This document shows, one piece after another, positions 9,038 through 16,703 of a stretch of 64,000 bases of DNA; positions within the stretch are counted from its first letter, which is position 1; each line of letters starts with the position of its first letter. Under the pieces are notes generated by a model. The model had not been told where the DNA came from. It did no database searches and saw nothing but the letters and a program-made list of their open reading frames with translations. Source of the stretch: Xanthomonas hydrangeae (GTDB taxonomy: Bacteria; Pseudomonadota; Gammaproteobacteria; Xanthomonadales; Xanthomonadaceae); assembly GCA_905142475.1 (NCBI GenBank), contig LR990730.1, forward strand, positions 372,001 through 436,000, given 5' to 3'. The translations under genes and the position numbers were made by a program.

Positions 9038-9130
9038 ACTGGTCCTTGCCTGCCCACCGTCGCGTAAGAGCCTACAGGGACGTACTTGCGGCGTGTCCCG
9101 CGATGGTGGGCGGGCAAGGGCCCTGCAGCC
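9038..9130. repeat. Repeat A, copy 2 (inner hairpin lost)
   Basis: It matches 8745-8863 on both flanks (ACTGGTCCTTGCC, GCCCACCGTCGC, GCGTAAGAGCCT, ATGGTGGGCGGGCAAGGGCC) but lacks about 24 nt containing the left arm and loop of the inner hairpin. The join runs directly from CCGTCGC into GTAAGAGCC. Confidence 0.8.
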
Positions 9131-9371
9131 AGGCCGCAGATCAGCCGCTGTGCAACTGATCTATCCGCGCTATCCAACCAGGTGCGATGACAGCGGGATA
9201 AGAGCCAGGAGACGAGGTCGGCTGTTCCGCACTCAGACGTTTTTGAAGGATTTCCGACATTGCGCCTGTACGACATCATGAATGGCCTGCCGGGCGTCGC
9301 CCAGCAGGCCACGCCCAAGTTGCACTTGCCACGCGTTGCTCGTGACACACAACAGGCCAGTCACCCAGACA

Positions 9372-9845
9372 TCAACCCGCTTCGCGCATCCGGGCGGTCA
9401 GGCCTTTGAGGAAGGCGCGCAGCAACTGGTCCAGGCAGGGGCGGAAATTCTTGTGGCCGGGCTGGCGGAACAGCGCAGACAACTCCGGCTTGGACAACGG
9501 GAAGCCGGCGCTGGCGAAAATGGCGTGCATGTCCACGTCCTTCAGCTCGAACGCCACCCGCAGTTTCTTCAACACCAGGTTGTTGCCGACCTTGGTTTCC
9601 AGCGGGCGCACCGGCTGACTCTCGTCGCGGCCGCGGAAGCGCAGCACCAGGCCATCGAGAAAGCGCGCCATCATCGCGTCGGGGCAGGGTTCGAAGCCGG
9701 GCTCGTCTTCCTTCTTCAGCCAGGCCTGCAACTGCGCCTTGTCGAGCGCGAACTCCGGGTCGGCCAGGTGGGTGATTTCCACCACCTTGTCGTCGCTGAG
9801 GTCGAGCATGTAACGGATGCTGCGCAGTACATCGTTGTGGATCAT
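9372..9845 (-). CDS. yehS: DUF1456 family protein (YehS-like)
   Basis: A 157-residue protein built of two DUF1456 repeats. The first runs NDVLRSIRYMLDLSDDKVVE (residues 4-23) to LDGLVLRFRG; the second starts NLVLKKLRVAFELKD near residue 89 and ends LLRAFLKGL. Length and repeat order match E. coli YehS, a small cytosolic protein of unknown function. The ATG at 9845 gives the family N-terminus MIHNDVLRS. It lies downstream of the purine operon on the same strand with a 104-nt gap and is not obviously part of that pathway. Confidence 0.88.
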   Translation of the reverse strand: MIHNDVLRSIRYMLDLSDDKVVEITHLADPEFALDKAQLQAWLKKEDEPGFEPCPDAMMARFLDGLVLRFRGRDESQPVRPLETKVGNNLVLKKLRVAFELKDVDMHAIFASAGFPLSKPELSALFRQPGHKNFRPCLDQLLRAFLKGLTARMREAG

Positions 9846-9949
9846 GACAATTCCGGGGCCCCGGCCTGTCGCCGGAAAGGCGTCATTCTACGGGGCCGAT
9901 GCGGAACGCGGCATATGCCCGATCCGACCCATTGCGGACCTGAAGTCGC

Positions 9950-10282
9950 TCAGCTGCCGCGATAGGTGGAATACCCGTACGGCGAGAGCAGTAACGGCAC
10001 GTGGTAGTGACCCTCGGCGGCGACGCCGAAGGCGATCGGTACCTGCTCCAGAAACGGCGGGTCGGTCAGCTCCACGCCGGCTGCACGCCAATAGCCGGCC
10101 ACCTCGAATTCCAGCCGATAACGGCCGGATTGCAGCGTAAGCCCGCCGAGCTCGGGGCAGCGTCCATCGACGTTGGTGACACCCTCGAAGCGCAGCGTCT
10201 CGCCGGCGAACAGGCGCAAGGCGATGCCGGCGGCGGGGCGGCCCGTGGCCGTATCCAGTACATGGGTGGACAGCGTGCTCAT
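9950..10282 (-). CDS. uraH: 5-hydroxyisourate hydrolase (transthyretin-like)
   Basis: A 110-residue enzyme hydrolysing 5-hydroxyisourate to OHCU, the second step after urate oxidation. The N-terminal signature LSTHVLDTATGRPA and the C-terminal YSTYRGS, whose residues form the active site at the tetramer interface, are both present, as is the family strand YHVPLLLSPYGYSTY. There is no signal peptide, so it is cytosolic. The ATG at 10282 overlaps the hpyO stop by 4 nt (ATGA), pointing to translational coupling; the extra nine codons upstream are not family-like. Last gene of the overlapping urate operon. Confidence 0.95.
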   Translation of the reverse strand: MSTLSTHVLDTATGRPAAGIALRLFAGETLRFEGVTNVDGRCPELGGLTLQSGRYRLEFEVAGYWRAAGVELTDPPFLEQVPIAFGVAAEGHYHVPLLLSPYGYSTYRGS

Positions 10283-11700
10283 GCCACCGCCTGGGTCGGT
10301 TGCGGCCATTGGCCGACGAATTCGGGCTGGTCGTAGGCCAGGTAGCTGTCGACGATGGCCTGGCGGTCGTCCAGGAACAGCTGATCGGCCACCGCTCGTG
10401 CCAGCCGCGGCAGCGCGACCTTGAGCCCGGACAATGCCGCCGCCGAGGGGCCGTGGTTGATCAGCGCCGAATAGTTGAAGGCGAACAGCCCGTGCAGCAG
10501 CGCAGCATCCTCGGGCGTGCGTGGGAGCAATTCGAAGCCCGGCCCCAGGTAGGGGTGCGCATCCAGTACCGCATTGGCCTGGCCCGGTGGCGGCTGGTAG
10601 CGGTCGGCCCAGCAGGCGATGCGCCCGGACAGCGCGGCCAGTTCCGGGCGCAGCTGCGGGTCGGTGACCAGGCCGGTGGCCACGGCCAGAAAATCGAAGC
10701 GATGTTCGCCCTGCGGCGTGCGCACCACCACCTCACCATCGCGCTCGGCGACTCCCAGCCACGGCGCGCCCAGATGCAGCGCAAAGCCGGCATGTGCGCA
10801 GGCGCGTTGAAAGGTGTCGTTGGTCGGCGGCTGGTTGTGCGCGAAGAAGCTGGCCATCATGCGGTACTTGTCCGCATCCGGCAGTGTCAAAAAGCGCGGA
10901 ATGATGCCGGCCTGCTCCATGTGGCGGAACGGATTGATGCGCGGCAATGCGCTGCGGCGCACGAACACGTCGGCAGTGGCGACGCCTTGATCCAGCGCGA
11001 AACAGGCGTTGTCGAATGCAGAGGCACCGCCGCCCAGGATGCCCACGCGCTTGCCGGCCAGTGCGGCGAAATCGATATGGCCGGAGGTATGCGCGTAGCG
11101 CTGCGCGGGCAGCGCGCGGCTGATCCACTCCGGCACCATCCATTGCCCGCCGCCCTGGATGCCGGTGGCCAGGATCAGCTTGCGTGTCAGCAGCGGCGCG
11201 CCCATCGCCAGATGCAGGCGGTGGATGCCCGGCGCCACGTCCGGTTCCACCCGTGCCAGTTGCGTGGCGTTGCGCACCGGCAGGCGCAGCACGGCGCGGT
11301 ACCAACGCAGATAGTCCATCCAGCTGCCGCGCGGAATCTTGTCCAGCGCGTCCCAGCCGGCGGTGCCGTGCTGGGCCTCCCACCAGGCGCGGAAGGTCAG
11401 CGATGGCACGCCCAGGTCGATCGAGGTGATCTGCTTGGGCGTGCGCAAGGTCTGCATGCGTGCGTAGGTCACCCACGGGCCCTCCTGCCCGGCGGCGTTC
11501 TCGTCGATGACCAGCACGTTGTGCACGCGCTCGCGTTGCAGCGCGAACGCCGCGCCCAGGCCGCTCTGGCCGGCGCCGACAATCACCACGTCATAGACAT
11601 GCCCGGCCGGATGCACGCGCGGCTGCGTCCATGCGTCGCCGCCGTGGGCCAGCCGTTGCAGATCGTGGTGGAGCTCGCGTTCGAGTTGGGCCAGGCTCAT
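10279..11700 (-). CDS. hpyO: HpyO-type FAD-dependent urate hydroxylase
   Basis: A 473-residue flavoprotein with two Rossmann motifs: VVIVGAGQSGLGAA (about residues 38-51, FAD) and VGILGGGASAFDNA (about residues 220-233, NAD(P)H). The overall layout is that of class B flavin monooxygenases, not of the shorter single-Rossmann HpxO. Known from the family: HpyO of Xanthomonas campestris is a flavoprotein urate hydroxylase that is not a counterpart of HpxO by descent and yields 5-hydroxyisourate. The position here, overlapping uraH and uraD by 4 nt each, and the lack of any uricase or HpxO in the window, support that assignment. I infer the function from context and length; key residues were not mapped. 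Confidence 0.88.
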   Translation of the reverse strand: MSLAQLERELHHDLQRLAHGGDAWTQPRVHPAGHVYDVVIVGAGQSGLGAAFALQRERVHNVLVIDENAAGQEGPWVTYARMQTLRTPKQITSIDLGVPSLTFRAWWEAQHGTAGWDALDKIPRGSWMDYLRWYRAVLRLPVRNATQLARVEPDVAPGIHRLHLAMGAPLLTRKLILATGIQGGGQWMVPEWISRALPAQRYAHTSGHIDFAALAGKRVGILGGGASAFDNACFALDQGVATADVFVRRSALPRINPFRHMEQAGIIPRFLTLPDADKYRMMASFFAHNQPPTNDTFQRACAHAGFALHLGAPWLGVAERDGEVVVRTPQGEHRFDFLAVATGLVTDPQLRPELAALSGRIACWADRYQPPPGQANAVLDAHPYLGPGFELLPRTPEDAALLHGLFAFNYSALINHGPSAAALSGLKVALPRLARAVADQLFLDDRQAIVDSYLAYDQPEFVGQWPQPTQAVA

Positions 11701-12188
11701 GGCAGTGCCTCCAGGCGCAGGTGAACGATCTTGCCGATCTCGGCGAGGGCGGTGGAAATCTCTTCGCTGCGTGATGCGTCCAGTCGCCGTTCCAGCGCGG
11801 CAAGAATGCCGGCCTTGTCGTGCAGCCGCACGCAGATCACGAATGGAAATCCGAAACGATGGCGATACGCCTGATTGAGCGTATGGAAACGCTTGAACTC
11901 GGCTTCGCTGAGCCGATCCAGCCCGGCCGAGGCCTGTTCGGCGGCCGAGGCGGCGGTGAGTGTGCGGTCAATGGACGCCTTGCCGGCCAGCTCCGGGTGC
12001 GCGCGGATCAAGGCGACCTGATCTACCTGCGATGCCTCCAGCACCACCTGCATCAGCCCGCGATGTACATCGTCGAACGGGCGCCGTTGTGCGGCGCGTT
12101 CCACCACCCACGGCGAGTGCTCGAACAACTCGCGGTAGCGCGCCACGAAGGCGGCATTGTCCAGCGCGTTGGCATCGACCACGCTCAT
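11697..12188 (-). CDS. uraD: OHCU decarboxylase
   Basis: A 163-residue 2-oxo-4-hydroxy-4-carboxy-5-ureidoimidazoline decarboxylase, the enzyme that produces S-allantoin. The family motif HPELAGK is at about residues 62-68, with the preceding segment FDDVHRGLMQVVLEAS and the C-terminal FPFVICVRLHDKAGILAALE. The start ATG at 12188 overlaps the stop of the hpxZ-like gene by 4 nt, and its own stop overlaps the hpyO start by 4 nt. The reading frame continues upstream past 12188, but that part is the shadow of neighbouring genes. Confidence 0.94.
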   Translation of the reverse strand: MSVVDANALDNAAFVARYRELFEHSPWVVERAAQRRPFDDVHRGLMQVVLEASQVDQVALIRAHPELAGKASIDRTLTAASAAEQASAGLDRLSEAEFKRFHTLNQAYRHRFGFPFVICVRLHDKAGILAALERRLDASRSEEISTALAEIGKIVHLRLEALP

Positions 12189-12580
12189 GCGTGCGTGCCT
12201 TGCAGGGAGACATGCGCGGCCACCACTTTCCAGCCATCGGCAAAGCGCACCCAGCTCTGGCTCTGGCGGCCACGCGCGCTGCTGCCGTCGCGGATGAATT
12301 CCGCATGCGTGGTGGCGAAATCGTGGCCAAAGCCGTGCACTTGCACATGCGCGAGCCGGCGCTGCGGCGAACCGCCGCGGCCAATGCGAAACGCGCGGAT
12401 CGCCTCGATGCCGTACAGCACTTCGCCCACGCCATAGCGCACCGTGCTTGGCGCGGCGTGAAACAGCGTGTCCATCGCGGCGATGTCGTCGCCCATCAAG
12501 GCATCCTCGTAGGCATGGAAGGCGGCAGTCACTTGCGCGATCACCTCGGGCAGATCGATATCGGAGGCGTGGATGCTCAT
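12185..12580 (-). CDS. hpxZ: HpxZ/AtzH-like protein (NTF2 fold)
   Basis: A 131-residue SnoaL/NTF2-fold protein of the AtzH/HpxZ type (DUF3225). Characteristic stretches are FHAYEDALMGDDIAAMDTLF, ASTVRYGVGEVLYGIEAIRA-like sequence near residue 50, and the terminal GWKVVAAHVSL. Known family members occur beside AtzE-type amidases in the s-triazine and hpx purine gene sets. Its role is not settled; a dehydrating or hydrolytic step on ureido compounds has been suggested. Here it is embedded in the urate operon while the amidase partner lies 20 kb away (32672-34132). Four-nt overlaps join it to both neighbours. Confidence 0.85.
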   Translation of the reverse strand: MSIHASDIDLPEVIAQVTAAFHAYEDALMGDDIAAMDTLFHAAPSTVRYGVGEVLYGIEAIRAFRIGRGGSPQRRLAHVQVHGFGHDFATTHAEFIRDGSSARGRQSQSWVRFADGWKVVAAHVSLQGTHA

Positions 12581-13467
12581 GCCGGGTTTGCCTGCAGCCA
12601 GTGGCGTGCGATGTCGATGCGGCGCGCCACCCACGCATCGCCGCTGGCCAGCACGTGATCGACAAAGCGCGCCAGTGCGGCCGCGCGCGCCGGTTTGCCG
12701 ACGATGCGTCCGTGCAGGCCGACTGAGAGCATGCGCCCGCCTTCGCTGCGCAGTTGCTCGAAGCCATCGCGCAGATAGCGGAAGAACGGCTCGCCATCGG
12801 CAAAGCCGTTGTAGGCGACGAACTTCATGTCGTTGGCGTCCAGCGTGTACGGCACGATCAACTGCGCACGGCCATGTCGACGGTCGTAATACGGCACATC
12901 GTCTGCGTAGCTGTCGGCGTCATAGGCAAAGCCGCCTTCTTCGGCCACCAGCCGCGCGGTATTGGGGCTGGTGCGACCCTGATACCAGCCCAGCGGGCGG
13001 CTGCCGGTGACGCGGGTATGCAAGGCGATGGCCTCGGCGATATGCGCCCGTTCGGTGGCCTCATCCACGTGCTGATAATCGATCCAGCGCAGGCCGTGGC
13101 TGGCGATTTCCCAGTCCGCCGCCTGCATCGCGGCCACCGCTTCAGGATTGGAGGCCAATGCCTGCGCCACGCCGAACACGGTCACCGGCACGTTGCGCGC
13201 GGTGAACAGCCGATGCAGCCGCCAGAAGCCGGCGCGGCTGCCGTACTCGTACAGGCTTTCCATCGCCATGGCGCGCGCGCCGGGTTGCGATTGCGTGCCG
13301 ACCATTTCCGACAGAAACGCTTCCGAGCCGGCATCGCCGTTGAGCACGCAGTTTTCCGCGCCCTCTTCGTAGTTGATGACGAACTGCACCGCGATGCGTG
13401 CGCCACCGGGCCACTGCGCCGCAGGCGGGGTGGCGCCATAGCCGATCAGGTTGCGTGCTGTGCTCAT
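12577..13467 (-). CDS. puuE: Allantoinase PuuE (polysaccharide-deacetylase fold)
   Basis: A 296-residue cofactor-independent allantoinase that opens allantoin to allantoate. The chain begins MSTARNLIGYGATPP, runs through IAVQFVINYEEGAEN and VTVFGVAQALASNPE, and shows EIASHGLRWIDYQ, GWYQGRTSPNTARLV and YDADSYADDVPYY, the family's version of NodB-type deacetylase motifs. It is unrelated to the metal-dependent AllB. The ATG at 13467 overlaps the aminotransferase stop by 4 nt. The frame runs 20 codons further upstream without similarity. Confidence 0.94.
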   Translation of the reverse strand: MSTARNLIGYGATPPAAQWPGGARIAVQFVINYEEGAENCVLNGDAGSEAFLSEMVGTQSQPGARAMAMESLYEYGSRAGFWRLHRLFTARNVPVTVFGVAQALASNPEAVAAMQAADWEIASHGLRWIDYQHVDEATERAHIAEAIALHTRVTGSRPLGWYQGRTSPNTARLVAEEGGFAYDADSYADDVPYYDRRHGRAQLIVPYTLDANDMKFVAYNGFADGEPFFRYLRDGFEQLRSEGGRMLSVGLHGRIVGKPARAAALARFVDHVLASGDAWVARRIDIARHWLQANPA

Positions 13468-14720
13468 GCATGCGGCTCCGCATGCCAGGCCGCCAGTGCG
13501 GCTTCCACCGCCAGCCCTGGCGTGCACGCGTAACCTTCGGCGCGCAACACGGCTTCCAGCGCGGCCAAGGTAATCAAAACCTTGTGCTTCATCGCGTTGT
13601 AGCCCATCGCGCCGATGCGCCAGATCCTGCCCTGCAACGGCCCGAACGCGGTGCCGATCTCGATCTCGAAATCCTCGCGCATGCGCCGCCGCACCGCATC
13701 GCTGTCGATGCCCTCTGGAATCACCACGCCGGTGACATTGCTCATGCGGTACGCATCGTCACCGAACACCTCCAGCCCCAATGCGCGGATGCCGGCGCTC
13801 ACCGCACGCCCGGCCGCAGCATGGCGGGCGAAGCGTGCATCCAATCCTTCCTGCAGGGCCACACGCGCGCATTCGCGTGCGCCGTAGAGCATGGTGGTGG
13901 CTTCGGTGTGGTGGTTGAGGCGTTTGTCGGACCAGTAATCCATGATCATGGCCAGGTCGAAATAATTCGAAGCGATGCGCGGCCCACTGCCGTTGGCGAT
14001 GTCGGCGCGCACGATGCCGCGTTCGACATGGCGGCGCGCGAAGATCGCCTCGGCCGCCGCGCTGGACACGGTGATCGGTGCCGAGCCGGATGGCCCGCCC
14101 AGGCATTTCTGCAGGCCGCCGGTCACCACGTCCACGTCCCAGCGGGCGCTGGCGATCTCCATCCCGCCGATGGTGGCGGTGGCATCCACGTAACTCAGCG
14201 CACCGGCCGCCCGGCACAGCGCGCCCAGGCCATCCAGTGGCTGGGCCATGGTGGTGGAGGTGTCGCCGTGCACGGTGGCGACCAGCTTGGGTGCCACGCG
14301 TTCGATCGCTTCGGCAATCGCGCTCAGCGGCACCACTTCGCCCCAGGGCGCATCCACCGTGTGCACCTCGGCGCCGAGCCGGCCCAGGATTTCGGTGAGC
14401 AGCAAGCCGAAGCGCCCGAAGTTGATGACCAGCACGCGGTCGCCCGGGGTGACCAGCGAGACCAAGGCAGCTTCGATACCGGCGCGCGCAGTGCCATCGA
14501 CCAGAAACGTCCAGCGATTCTCGGTGCCGAACAGCGGCCGGTACAGCGCCATCACCTCGTTCATGTAGGTGGTCATTTCCGGGTCGAACTGGCCGAGCAG
14601 ATCGGCCGCCATCGCGCGCAGCACGCGCGGATGCGCATTGACCGGGCCCGGACCCATCAACAGCCGCTGCGGGGGATCGAGTTCGCCGAAGGTGTGCAGG
14701 TGACGCAGATCAGGTGACAA
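13464..14720 (-). CDS. Ureidoglycine-glyoxylate aminotransferase-like PLP enzyme
   Basis: A 418-residue class V PLP aminotransferase close to alanine-glyoxylate aminotransferase. LLMGPGPVNAHPRVL is near residue 20, VDATATIGGME carries the cofactor-binding Asp, and GGLQKCLGGPSGSAP holds the PLP lysine near residue 195. Beside puuE and allC the likely reaction is transamination of ureidoglycine with glyoxylate to oxalurate and glycine, as for PucG/UGXT; plain alanine-glyoxylate or serine transamination remains possible. I place the start at TTG 14720 because GGGAG lies 8 nt upstream and this overlaps the allC stop by 11 nt; an ATG at 14777 would add 19 non-conserved residues. Confidence 0.88.
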   Translation of the reverse strand: MSPDLRHLHTFGELDPPQRLLMGPGPVNAHPRVLRAMAADLLGQFDPEMTTYMNEVMALYRPLFGTENRWTFLVDGTARAGIEAALVSLVTPGDRVLVINFGRFGLLLTEILGRLGAEVHTVDAPWGEVVPLSAIAEAIERVAPKLVATVHGDTSTTMAQPLDGLGALCRAAGALSYVDATATIGGMEIASARWDVDVVTGGLQKCLGGPSGSAPITVSSAAAEAIFARRHVERGIVRADIANGSGPRIASNYFDLAMIMDYWSDKRLNHHTEATTMLYGARECARVALQEGLDARFARHAAAGRAVSAGIRALGLEVFGDDAYRMSNVTGVVIPEGIDSDAVRRRMREDFEIEIGTAFGPLQGRIWRIGAMGYNAMKHKVLITLAALEAVLRAEGYACTPGLAVEAALAAWHAEPHA

Positions 14721-15984
14721 GGGGATCTCCCAGGTGTTCGATGAAGTGGCGCATGACCGCCAGGGCAACCTCGGCATCTGCCGGTGCGATGTGTTCGTCC
14801 GGATGATGGCTGATGCCGCCGGCGCAGCGCACGAACAGCATCGCGGTAGGGCACAGTGCGGCCATCACCATCGCATCGTGGCCGGCACCGGAGACCAGTT
14901 GGCGCGGCGCGATGCCTTGCGCGGCGACTGCGTATTGCAGGCGCGCGATCAACGCCGGTGCGCAGGGGCTGGCGGCGAGGGTCTGCAACGGGTCGATGGC
15001 GATGCCGATGCCGCGTTCCTTGCTGATCTGTGCGAGTGCGTGTTCGATCTGTAGCACGGCCGCATCGCGGCTGGCATCGTCGCCTGCGCGCACGTCCAGC
15101 GTGCAGTCCACCCGGCCCGGCACCACGTTGGTGGCGCCGGGCGCGACCTGCAGTTTGCCGACGGTGGCGACCAGATCGTCGCTGCCGGCGCGGGCGATGC
15201 GCTCGATCGCCAGGAGTGCGTCGGCCGCTGCGCTCAACGCGTCGCGGCGCAAGCCCATCGTGGTGGTGCCGGCATGGCCGGCGCGGCCGTCGAAGCGCAG
15301 GGCGAAGCGTCGTTGCGCGGCGATGGCGGTGACGATGCCGACCGGCAGGCCTTCGGCTTCCAGCACCGGGCCTTGTTCGATATGGGTTTCCAGATAGGCC
15401 AGCACGCTACCCGGGGCGCGTGCGGCGTGGCCGATCGCTGCGATATCCAGGCCCCAGTTGGTCAGTGCCGCGGCCACCTCGACGCCGTCGGCATCGACCA
15501 CGGCCAGTGTGGCCGGATCGAGTGTGCCTGCCACTGCGCGGCTGCAGAACATCGATGCCGGGAAACGCGAACCTTCTTCGTCGCCGAAGGCGATGACTTC
15601 GATCGCAAACGGTAGGCGCCGACCCTGTGCATGCAGCGCGGCCACGCATTCGATGCCGAGCAGGATGCCGAGCGGGCCGTCGTAGCGGCCGGCATCGCGC
15701 ACGCTGTCCAGATGGCTGCCGATCAGCAGTGCCGGTGCATCTGCATGTGCGCCGTCGTAGCGGCCGATCAGATTGGCCGCTGCGTCCAGTCGCACCTGCA
15801 TGCCGGCCTGGCGCATCCATTCGCTCACCTGCGCGGTGGCCGCGCGATGCGCCGGGCTGAGCCAGGCGCGGAACAGGCCGCCGGGAGTGTCGCTGTACGG
15901 TGCGACGCCCAGTGCATCGCAGCGCGCCACCGCGCGTGCGCCGGAGCAATGGTCGGTTGCTGCGGTGATTGGAGCGCTCAGCAT
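14710..15984 (-). CDS. allC: Allantoate amidohydrolase
   Basis: A 424-residue M20-family amidohydrolase that removes ammonia and CO2 from allantoate to give ureidoglycine. Metal-binding segments are GSHLDSVRDAGRYDG (His and Asp), AFGDEEGSRFP (Glu-Glu) and ETHIEQGPVLE (His); SGAGHDAMVMAAL and GGISHHPDEH complete the set. The dimerisation insert GRAGHAGTTTMGLRRDAL is present. This is the first gene of the seven-gene overlapping operon, so the operon promoter should lie between 15985 and 16703. No clear ribosome-binding site precedes ATG 15984. Confidence 0.94.
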   Translation of the reverse strand: MLSAPITAATDHCSGARAVARCDALGVAPYSDTPGGLFRAWLSPAHRAATAQVSEWMRQAGMQVRLDAAANLIGRYDGAHADAPALLIGSHLDSVRDAGRYDGPLGILLGIECVAALHAQGRRLPFAIEVIAFGDEEGSRFPASMFCSRAVAGTLDPATLAVVDADGVEVAAALTNWGLDIAAIGHAARAPGSVLAYLETHIEQGPVLEAEGLPVGIVTAIAAQRRFALRFDGRAGHAGTTTMGLRRDALSAAADALLAIERIARAGSDDLVATVGKLQVAPGATNVVPGRVDCTLDVRAGDDASRDAAVLQIEHALAQISKERGIGIAIDPLQTLAASPCAPALIARLQYAVAAQGIAPRQLVSGAGHDAMVMAALCPTAMLFVRCAGGISHHPDEHIAPADAEVALAVMRHFIEHLGDPLVT

Positions 15985-16260
15985 GCGGCGCGGTGCAAGC
16001 GTGTTGCCCCAGAGGTGCTGCGTGGCCTGGGATGCGACAGGTGCTGATGCATAAAGCCTCCGCAGGCGGTGGGGAAGTGGGCGAGGCGACGTTGAGCGAT
16101 TTATTGCTCTGCGCAGCCGTGGCGATCGGGCGTGCGCGGCGGGCGGCAGCCGTCGAATCGACTATACGAACCGCCCCCGTCACCCCAAAGCGGTTTTTTT
16201 AGGGTCACGCGTTGCAAAAAATGCGACGGGTGGTGGCGGCCGCGTTTTGTTTCTTCCATC

Positions 16261-16410
16261 GGGAGAAGGTGCCCGAAGGGGCGGATGAGGGTACGGCAGC
16301 GTCGAGAATGCTGGGCGGCCGTACCCTCACCCCAACCCCTCTCCCGCAGGAGAGGGGCTTTGGTATCACCTCTCCTGACAGAAGAAGGTGCCGAAGGGGG
16401 ATGAGGGTGC
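16261..16410. repeat. Dispersed Xanthomonas intergenic repeat, copy 2
   Basis: GGGAGAAGGTGCCCGAAGGG opens the copy, followed by CGGATGAGGGTACGG, an inverted CCGTACCCTCACCCCAACCC and CCTCTCCCGCAGGAGAGG. A partial second head (GAAGAAGGTGCCGAAGGGGG) follows at 16381-16400. Same family as 5166-5297 and 34181-34347. Confidence 0.85.
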
Positions 16411-16500
16411 GCCGCAGAGAGCTGTCAGTCCTTGCAATGACAAACGCGTCGCCACGCGCCTTCAGACGTGACGCATCGCTTGCTTCGCTACGTACCGTCA

Positions 16501-16535
16501 CCCCAATCCCCAATCCCCAATCCCCAATCCCCAAT
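16501..16535. repeat. CCCCAAT tandem repeat, five units
   Basis: Five perfect 7-bp units CCCCAAT followed by a partial sixth. Degenerate runs of the same type (GGGATTTGGGAATGGGGATT) are found at 517-537. Copy number is likely to vary by slippage. Confidence 0.8.
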
Positions 16536-16703
16536 CCGCGCCCGGCCCGGCCCTCGCTTGCGGCGCGGGCGCACCAACGCACGCGCGCCATTGCTGCGCA
16601 AGCCGCGTGCATTGGTGCCCCGAAGGAAAAGAGGCAGAAGCGCCGCCGCCTCGCATCCGAACGGCTGCTACAGTCGCCTACATTCCATGAATCGGATTCA
16701 CCA

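Larger units (their letters stand above)
8432..9371. other. Gene-free, repeat-rich intergenic region
   Basis: About 940 nt without a convincing gene. Open frames here are read through palindromes and are not coding-like. The region holds two copies of a ~130-bp direct repeat (8504-8633 and 8874-9003) and two copies of a second palindromic unit (8745-8863 and 9038-9130). The remaining 240 nt (9131-9371) shows no recognisable element. Confidence 0.75.
15985..16703. other. Divergent intergenic region between allC and a LysR gene
   Basis: About 720 nt with no supported gene. It should hold the promoter of the urate operon and of the LysR gene. Visible elements are the motif TTGCAAAAAATGC at 16212-16224 (also found at 41096-41108), a dispersed repeat copy at 16261-16410 and a CCCCAAT tandem repeat at 16501-16535. 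A long open frame crosses it in phase with the LysR gene but runs through the repeats and is not coding-like. Confidence 0.65.

Noticed and set aside
8432..9370. Several open frames of 60-200 codons between the chemoreceptor remnant and the DUF1456 gene.
   Set aside because: They run through both arms of palindromes and exist on both strands, as expected of GC-rich repeats without stops.
16501..16535. CCCCAAT tandem repeats considered as a CRISPR or telomere-like array.
   Set aside because: There are no spacers and the unit is only 7 bp, so it is a simple tandem repeat.
16212..16703. N-terminal extension of the LysR gene to 461 codons.
   Set aside because: The extra sequence is translated from dispersed and tandem repeats; the family N-terminus begins at ATG 16704.
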